Below, piece by piece: positions 58,500 to 64,000 of a stretch of DNA of 64,000 nt. This DNA comes from Tubiluchus corallicola. Its lineage: Eukaryota; Priapulida; Priapulimorpha; Priapulimorphida; Tubiluchidae. Every line of letters begins with the position of its first letter. Position 1 is the stretch's first letter. The position numbers and the translations under genes are program-made. The stretch covers positions 248,001-312,000 of the forward strand of contig JAQGDQ010000233.1 in assembly GCA_030141605.1 (NCBI GenBank). The letters are read 5' to 3'. The notes beneath the pieces were generated by a model. The model was not told the origin of the DNA and searched no databases. It saw nothing but the letters and a program-made list of their open reading frames with translations.

Positions 58500-60125
58500 C
58501 AAGTATGTTTGCGTACAACCTTTTTAGTCTACTAACTGCTTCATAAAAAATCCATAAAACCGTATAGTATAGACCTATATAATATTACATACTATATTTA
58601 ACATTGTGTATAATTTGTAAAGTTAGCTATTTCTAAAACATCCGGAGAGAGAAAAGCTTCTCAGTTTGATAAATTCGTGCGTGTTTAACGTGGCCTAGAT
58701 TAACGGACGCGATTTACGACTAATACACGGGTGTCATTAGCGGTAAGGCGGAATTTGGAAAGTAAATACATTCGTCAAAGCGATGTGCTTGGTAAATCGT
58801 GATGCGAAAACGCTTTTCTCTATGAAGCACACGCACATACGCACGTGTAACGTGATCTTCTATACAAGACTGCAAAAAGCTTAGCTACTTGATGCATGTA
58901 ACATGTGGGCTTCCAAACAATAGCTCGCAGATTCAGACGTAGTTTTAAAGCACAAAAGAAAATTATTCTATGGTTAAATAAAAGCATATTAGCGCACAGT
59001 AATGACAGAACATTCAACGATGTTTCATAATTAAATAATTTTAATCTGATAACATTTCAAGCTATGTACACTGTATGATTTGCCTTAGCATTCAATCTTT
59101 TTGTACGACAGAAAGACCTGTGCAAACACTTTAAGCAGAATGAAGTTTTCACTGGTCAGTAATTTTTAACTACTTGTTTCCTTGCATGGACCTTATTGCA
59201 AAAACAGCGTTGACATTGCAGTCTTGTATCAGATGAAAACATTCATAACTAATTCAAAATGTCGTTCAAAAAATCTCGAACCGTGGCTGATGCTCGGGAG
59301 AAAACTCCAAGGAGATTATACGCAGACAACCTTTAGAGGCACGCCACGCTGGCTTCGCAAAAATGCTCTCTGTAATTATAAAGAGCAGCACCGGCCGCGT
59401 GACCTGATTTTTTATCGGTTATTTTAGACACGAATCCATTCCGCAGATTATTTTCCAGCGTCATGACAAAACGCGTTCAGCTGCAGCTTAAAAAATCGTT
59501 AACCAACGTGGTGGGGTTGTGATGTACGTAGCCTAATTAATGCTATGCATGAAAGCTGCAGTGTAGCTTCCTCGATCGAAGCTTTGTATAAGCTAATACG
59601 AGTTTGCAACGGGTATTTTCAATCAAGGAAAAAGCGACAATAACACGTGAACGACAACGGGAGGGGTATAAACGGTAAAAATTGCGAAGAGGTGTTCACG
59701 ATGGTATGATAGTGTTTGCAATGAAAGTTAATAAGCACAGAGCTTATTTAGAAAGTGAGGCGCGAAGTAATGGGCCACAAAAAGCCCATAACTTTAATTG
59801 CTGAACAAAAAATATGAAAGTTAAACCACGCAAACAAAATCACTTGCCAGAGCGATAAATTTTATTATGGTCTTGTTTCTAGATTATTAGAGATACGATG
59901 AACCTGTAGTCGTAAATATCTGTGGCCTCATTTAAGCCAACAAAGACGCAAATATGAATTCAGACATTATCAGTGTAGACACTGTCTCAGTGTTGTGCAC
60001 TATGCATCCGCACTATCAAACCCTTTTCGAGATGACTGGTCAGTCATGGCAGACCAATAATGTTCAGGAAAATTAATGCAAATGCATGCAGGAATTATTA
60101 ATAGCGGGACTAGCCAAACCCCACA
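58500..60125. other. Non-coding stretch, nothing recognised
   Basis: An open frame at 59182-59427 (+) includes RGTPRWLRKNALC but has no start context, splice site or family resemblance that I can support. Confidence 0.35.
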
Positions 60126-60128
60126 AAA

Positions 60129-60990
60129 AGAATTTTGTGCACAAATCAACACACAACCCACACCACACTACTCCACCACATCACACTGCACAGCACCACA
60201 CCATACCACTCCACCTCATCGCACCACACTGCACCACACAATACCACCTACACACCACACCACCCACACCATACCACTGCACCACCCACGCACCACACCA
60301 CACCACCCACACCATAATACTCCACCACATCACACCACCCACACCATACAACTCTACCACATCACACCACACCATACCACTGCAGCACACCGCACCACCC
60401 ACACACCACACCACACCACCCACACCATACGACTCCACCACATCACACCACACTGCACCACACCACACCATACCACTCCACCACATCACACCACACTGCA
60501 CCACACCATACCACTGCACCACTCACGCACCACACCACACAACCCACACCATAATACTCCACCACATCACACTGCACAGCACCACACCATAACACCACAC
60601 TGCACCACACCACCCACCCACCTACACAAAACACCACCCACACCATACCACTTCACCACATCACACCACACCGCACCACACCATACCACTGCAGCACACC
60701 GCACCACCCACACACCGCACCACATCACCCACACCATACGACTCCACCACATCACACCATACCACTGCACCACACCACACCGCACCACCCACACACCACC
60801 CACACCATAATACTCCACCACATCACACCGCACTGCACCACAACACCCACCCACCCACACACCACGCCACCCACTCCATACCACACTACCCACACCACAC
60901 CCCACACACCCTATCACCCCACCACACCATCCATAGCACAACACACAAAGCACACCACCACATCACACCACATCAAACCCACCACCTCAC
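60129..60990 (+). repeat. CA-rich satellite, almost free of G (about 860 bp)
   Basis: Built from CACCACAC, CACACCACAC, CACTGCAC, CATACCACT and CCCACACCATA blocks in a loose higher-order order of about 100-200 bp. G is nearly absent on this strand, so the complement is a GTGGTGTGG-type run. The long open frames on both strands (up to 244 codons, His/Thr/Pro-rich on +) follow from the composition and are not genes. It ends in a CATGATGTTGATGATGATGG microsatellite. Confidence 0.95.
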
Positions 60991-61332
60991 GTGGTGATCA
61001 TGATGTTGATGATGATGGTGATGATGATGGTGGCAACGATGACGACACCTATAGCACAAGCACCAACAGCACAGCATTGCAACAAAACCATTCCAAACAT
61101 TTTTCACAAAGTTGAAACTATGTGCTATAATATAATAAATAGCAAAGGCCCCGCAAAAGATTTTGCATAAAAAACCACGTGTAATCAATAATACGCGAAC
61201 GTCCTACACAGTCCTCATTTATAACACAACGCCCGTAACATCCTGCATACCGTTTGTTTAACTAACGCAAACCCGTAGCAGGCAGCTTTTTGCTGAATTA
61301 AAGTTATAAGATTATAGACAGAATACAATGGA

Positions 61333-61340
61333 TGACGTCA
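61333..61340. promoter_or_regulatory. CRE-type palindrome TGACGTCA
   Basis: A perfect TGACGTCA, the CREB/ATF consensus, sits between the CA-rich satellite and the GC-rich island. No transcript start is identifiable, so function is unproven; a single octamer can occur by chance. Confidence 0.3.
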
Positions 61341-61449
61341 CAACAATGCCTTTGCGTCAATAGTTTTCTAAGCGAAAATTGCCGAAAATAGAACTCCTAA
61401 CTAACTCGTTGATACTCCTCTCGGTGGACCTGCCCTAAAATATAGCCCA

Positions 61450-61870
61450 CATCATCGTGTAGCCCTGTCCATCCTCTTTGTAAAGAGCTATATATCTCCT
61501 TCCGAGAGTCCCACCGGGCGCCGCTAGAACGTTTTTTCCGCAGGCTGTTTGGTCAAAATTTCGAAAAAATCGCGAGTTGGGTCCGGGAAAACGCCCGTTG
61601 CGGGACCCCGTGGCCCTCTCGCAAATTCTAAATATGCCTACTACACGCACCGCTGAACGGGCTATCTATCCATACCCAGCACCACCCTCGACCCGTTCCC
61701 GTTCTCTACATCTCAGCCGTATAACTTTTGCAAAAAACGGCCGAAAAACGGCCATTTTGGGAGGTTTTTCGCCCCCCGTTCCTCCCGGTGGGCCCGATTC
61801 GAAAAATAAACCATCAATGGCACGACACTAGATCGAGACCTTTCGTTTGATATATAAATCGCCGCAAATG
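61450..61870. other. GC-rich island of unknown origin
   Basis: Markedly GC-richer than the rest of the window, with CCCACCGGGCGCCGC, GGACCCCGTGGCCC, ACGGCCGAAAAACGGCC and CGCCCCCCGTTCCTCCCGG. Short open frames exist on both strands (61577-61831 +, 61435-61650 -), Arg/Pro-rich, with no recognised domain. It could be a CpG-island promoter, a dispersed repeat or transferred DNA. A TA microsatellite follows at 61903-61935. Confidence 0.6.
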
Positions 61871-62454
61871 GTGCCCTCGTCCGGGCTGTAGCCTCGAATC
61901 TTATATATATATAAATAAATATATATATATACCAAGAATATTAATATAATAGCGGGATCCTAACGCTCAACTAGTGACTGTTTTTCTTATCAAGACGTTT
62001 TTAGCAAGCACCCACATAGTGCAATTTTTCCATGCATATATTCAATCAATGGAATACACACATGCAGGCTCAACATTAGTATGCAATGGTGACTGTTTAT
62101 AAAGGAAGGAGGTGAGATTATGAGTAAATAAGAAGGAAAACTGGGTAACTAGAGCAAAGGGTTGACGCATTACTAAAGGCCCCATGCGCAGTAATTGGCT
62201 TCCGTTTAAATAATTGATTACAAATTTTATCCGAAGCGAAAAGCATCATATCTGGCAAATAGAATAAGAAAGTCATTGGTTATTTGGCATTTTGAAGGAC
62301 AGAGTAGATTACGGGTCAAGAAAAGTAGAAATGACAGTATGCACTCTTAGCATCCGACACACAAGAATAAGTTTCACACATGAAGCTGTATAAGACTCGT
62401 CTGAGACTGAAATAGAGTGCGACCACTTATATGCTGCCAATAGCAAAAGTTAAC

Positions 62455-62704
62455 AGACGGTTTGGTCTAGTGGTAACACGTCCGCTTTCCGTCTGGGGCC
62501 GGGTTATACCAAAGACTTTAAAAATGGTATCTGCTGTTGTCTTGCCTGGCGCGTGGTATTTAGGGAAAAGTGGGGCAACCACAGTCTCTGTTATGTAAAT
62601 GCAGATTGTTATTTACAGTCGGTCCAAAAGCTCTTTGAAGCTTATATTAATTATTTATCCGAAAAGCCGACTTTAAATAAAGATTATTATTATTATTATT
62701 ATTA

Positions 62705-62736
<32 letters not shown>

Positions 62737-62815
62737 ACTGCTACTACAACTACAACTACAACTACAACTACAACTACAACTACAACTACTACTACTACTA
62801 CTACCATTCTATGAA
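62455..62815 (+). mobile_element. tRNA-derived SINE with compound microsatellite tail
   Basis: The head GTTTGGTCTAGTGGTAACAC has a pol III A-box, and GGGGCCGGGTTATACC is a decayed B-box. The body contains CTGCTGTTGTCTTGCCTGGC then GCGTGGTATT, a segment I recall from conserved tRNA-SINE cores in invertebrates. The end AATAAAG(ATT)n passes into (TGC)n, (TAC)n, (AAC/TAC)n and (TAC)n over 62683-62804. The poly-Val/Ala/Ile and poly-Tyr frames across the tail are artefacts of the repeat. Confidence 0.8.
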
Positions 62816-62819
62816 AACG

Positions 62820-63655
62820 AAATTGCAGGCAGACGCAGTCCCTATTATGATAAATTAACTCATGTACCGAGAAATGATTAAAAATACGCAAAATAAATCT
62901 ACTGTATATAACTAAAGCATTACGCCTGTGGGCATATGACATTCAGATTGTAAGGTATAACCCAAAGAGACTTCTGGTAGGTGTATGTAGTTGAGAGCCT
63001 TTCTATAAAGTCTTACGCTTATTCAATTATTTATATGCTCTATAATACTCTATTATAAACAAATGAATTGCGAATATCGCAGAATTACTATCAAGACTCA
63101 GAAGACCCTCATACGGCGTCATTGGCGTAGTTTGTTACATCGTTAATTGTTATTTGTGTTATTGCTGTGTTTCATGATTTATTGTATTATTTGTATTAAT
63201 TTTTGATGTGTATATGAACTTTGTGAAGTTTGAAATAAAATATTAAATATAAATCTAAAAATACGAGATACGCATTTATAGTAGAACACGGCAATAACAC
63301 ATAGAGCCTAATAATCATCCTCACACATCTGCACATTTTTACTTGGCCTAACATTCTTAATTTTAACAAAAATATTTAAATTTTAGGTTCTTCAGACAGC
63401 CACATGTAAAACATCAGGTGTGTATCATCTGGTAAAGAGAAACGTACAGTAGAGCAGTTAGTACATTACATATACTGACGACTTTAAGGTGGTACATCTT
63501 AAGGTGATACCACCTTAAGCCCCTAATGCATAAATCATCTGCTTTACTACACTAGACATAACAACCTCCTAAATTCAACTGAAATCCATGTAGACACGAG
63601 CTAGAGTATTACGTTGTAAAGCTTGAAACACAGGGAATCCGCGATCAGAGCCTCC
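62820..63655. other. Non-coding stretch with one inverted repeat
   Basis: TTAAGGTGGTA (63484-63494) and TACCACCTTAA (63508-63518) form a perfect 11-bp inverted repeat with a 13-nt loop. An AATAAAAT near 63235 could end a transcript from the left. Nothing else recognised. Confidence 0.45.
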
Positions 63656-63748
63656 GGCTTTGTTATTTTTGGCAAAAAACGTTATTGACATGCGAAAAAA
63701 CCAGAACGACAGGCCACAGAAACTAGCGTATGTTTGTACAACTGCAGC

Positions 63749-63919
63749 ATGTCAAAAGAGTTGGAAAGGGGTGAAAATTGCTTGCAGAAATCTAGGCTGT
63801 CTTATCGGCAGATCAGAAAATGTCCAAAAAAATGCTCATTACAGAAAAAGAAAATTGTACAAGTGCATAGAAAACATGAATATGCGTCACAAGAACCAAC
63901 TAACGGGTACGTCGGATAG
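63749..63919 (+). CDS. Possible first exon of a gene running past the window edge
   Basis: The ATG opens MSKELERGENCLQKSRLSYR, then QIRKCPKKCSLQKKKIVQVH, and stops at 63919. A consensus donor GG|GTACGT at 63907 lies just before the stop, so the reading may splice on at 63906. The overlapping frame 63660-63938 is also open (92 codons, MLFLAKNVIDMRKNQ...), and I cannot tell which, if either, is translated. Both are Lys/Arg-rich. Confidence 0.25.
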   Translation: MSKELERGENCLQKSRLSYRQIRKCPKKCSLQKKKIVQVHRKHEYASQEPTNGYVG

Positions 63920-64000
63920 GCCTATAAATATCGACTAAGCTGATTTCAGTGTTGCCAAGGGCTGTTGATCACGGCCATGTTCATTAAATTTAATGCACCA

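Noticed and set aside
60076-60810. 244-codon His/Thr/Pro-rich frame
   Set aside because: It runs through the CA-rich satellite. Stops are rare there because of composition, and the other frames and the opposite strand are open too.
62673-62942. Poly-Val/Ala/Ile frame and the opposite poly-Tyr frame
   Set aside because: Both translate the SINE trinucleotide tail.
1-64000. CRISPR arrays, operons, prokaryotic origins, riboswitches
   Set aside because: None seen; spliced genes and transposon types show nuclear animal DNA.

Overview
This is AT-rich nuclear DNA from an animal. Coding sequence is split into short exons with GT-AG introns, and there is no operon structure. Two genes can be read almost exon by exon: a HEMK1-type mitochondrial release-factor methyltransferase (+ strand) and a complete SHP2/corkscrew-type tyrosine phosphatase (- strand). 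SHP2 is a metazoan-type protein. The introns of 0.3-4 kb and the many LINE, Tc1/pogo, MULE-like and SINE remnants suit a non-vertebrate animal. I cannot place the phylum from sequence alone.

Layout. 1-8.2 kb: no recognised gene; a tandem repeat of about 125 bp (2.6-3.2 kb), a dead LINE 3' end (5.9-6.2 kb) and a TIR element (6.9-7.5 kb). 8.2-19.8 kb: HEMK1-like gene, ten exons. Its introns hold a 318-bp direct repeat flanking a 1.16-kb block, a second copy of that block, a degenerate minisatellite and nested DNA transposons. 20.0-23.3 kb: space between convergent genes, with one TIR element. 23.28-43.56 kb: SHP2-like gene, 15 coding exons, 612 codons plus stop, reading in phase throughout. Its introns hold two TA-flanked pogo/Tigger-like elements, a decayed copy of a repetitive ORF family, a tRNA-Lys-like pseudogene, a LINE tail, a 360-bp tandem duplication, long microsatellites, a second copy of the 7-kb element and a 2.36-kb element with a 9-bp target duplication. 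43.8-51.4 kb: LINE remnants, hairpins and a short telomere-like run, with no convincing gene. 51.40-54.97 kb: four joined exons of a - strand gene I cannot name, with a charged C-terminal coiled coil and an aromatic N-terminal exon; its 5' end is not found. 55.0-64 kb: a 288-bp tandem duplication, weak + strand exon candidates, an 860-bp almost G-free CA-rich satellite, a GC-rich island (61.45-61.85 kb), a tRNA-derived SINE with a compound microsatellite tail and a possible first exon at the right edge.

The genes act in unrelated processes: HEMK1 modifies the GGQ glutamine of mitochondrial release factors, and SHP2 acts in receptor tyrosine kinase/Ras-MAPK signalling. HEMK1 and SHP2 converge tail to tail. 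No undescribed multi-gene system is visible. The most unusual items are the unnamed coiled-coil gene, the repeat-block-repeat structure in HEMK1, the decayed repetitive ORF inside SHP2 and the foreign-looking GC-rich island.
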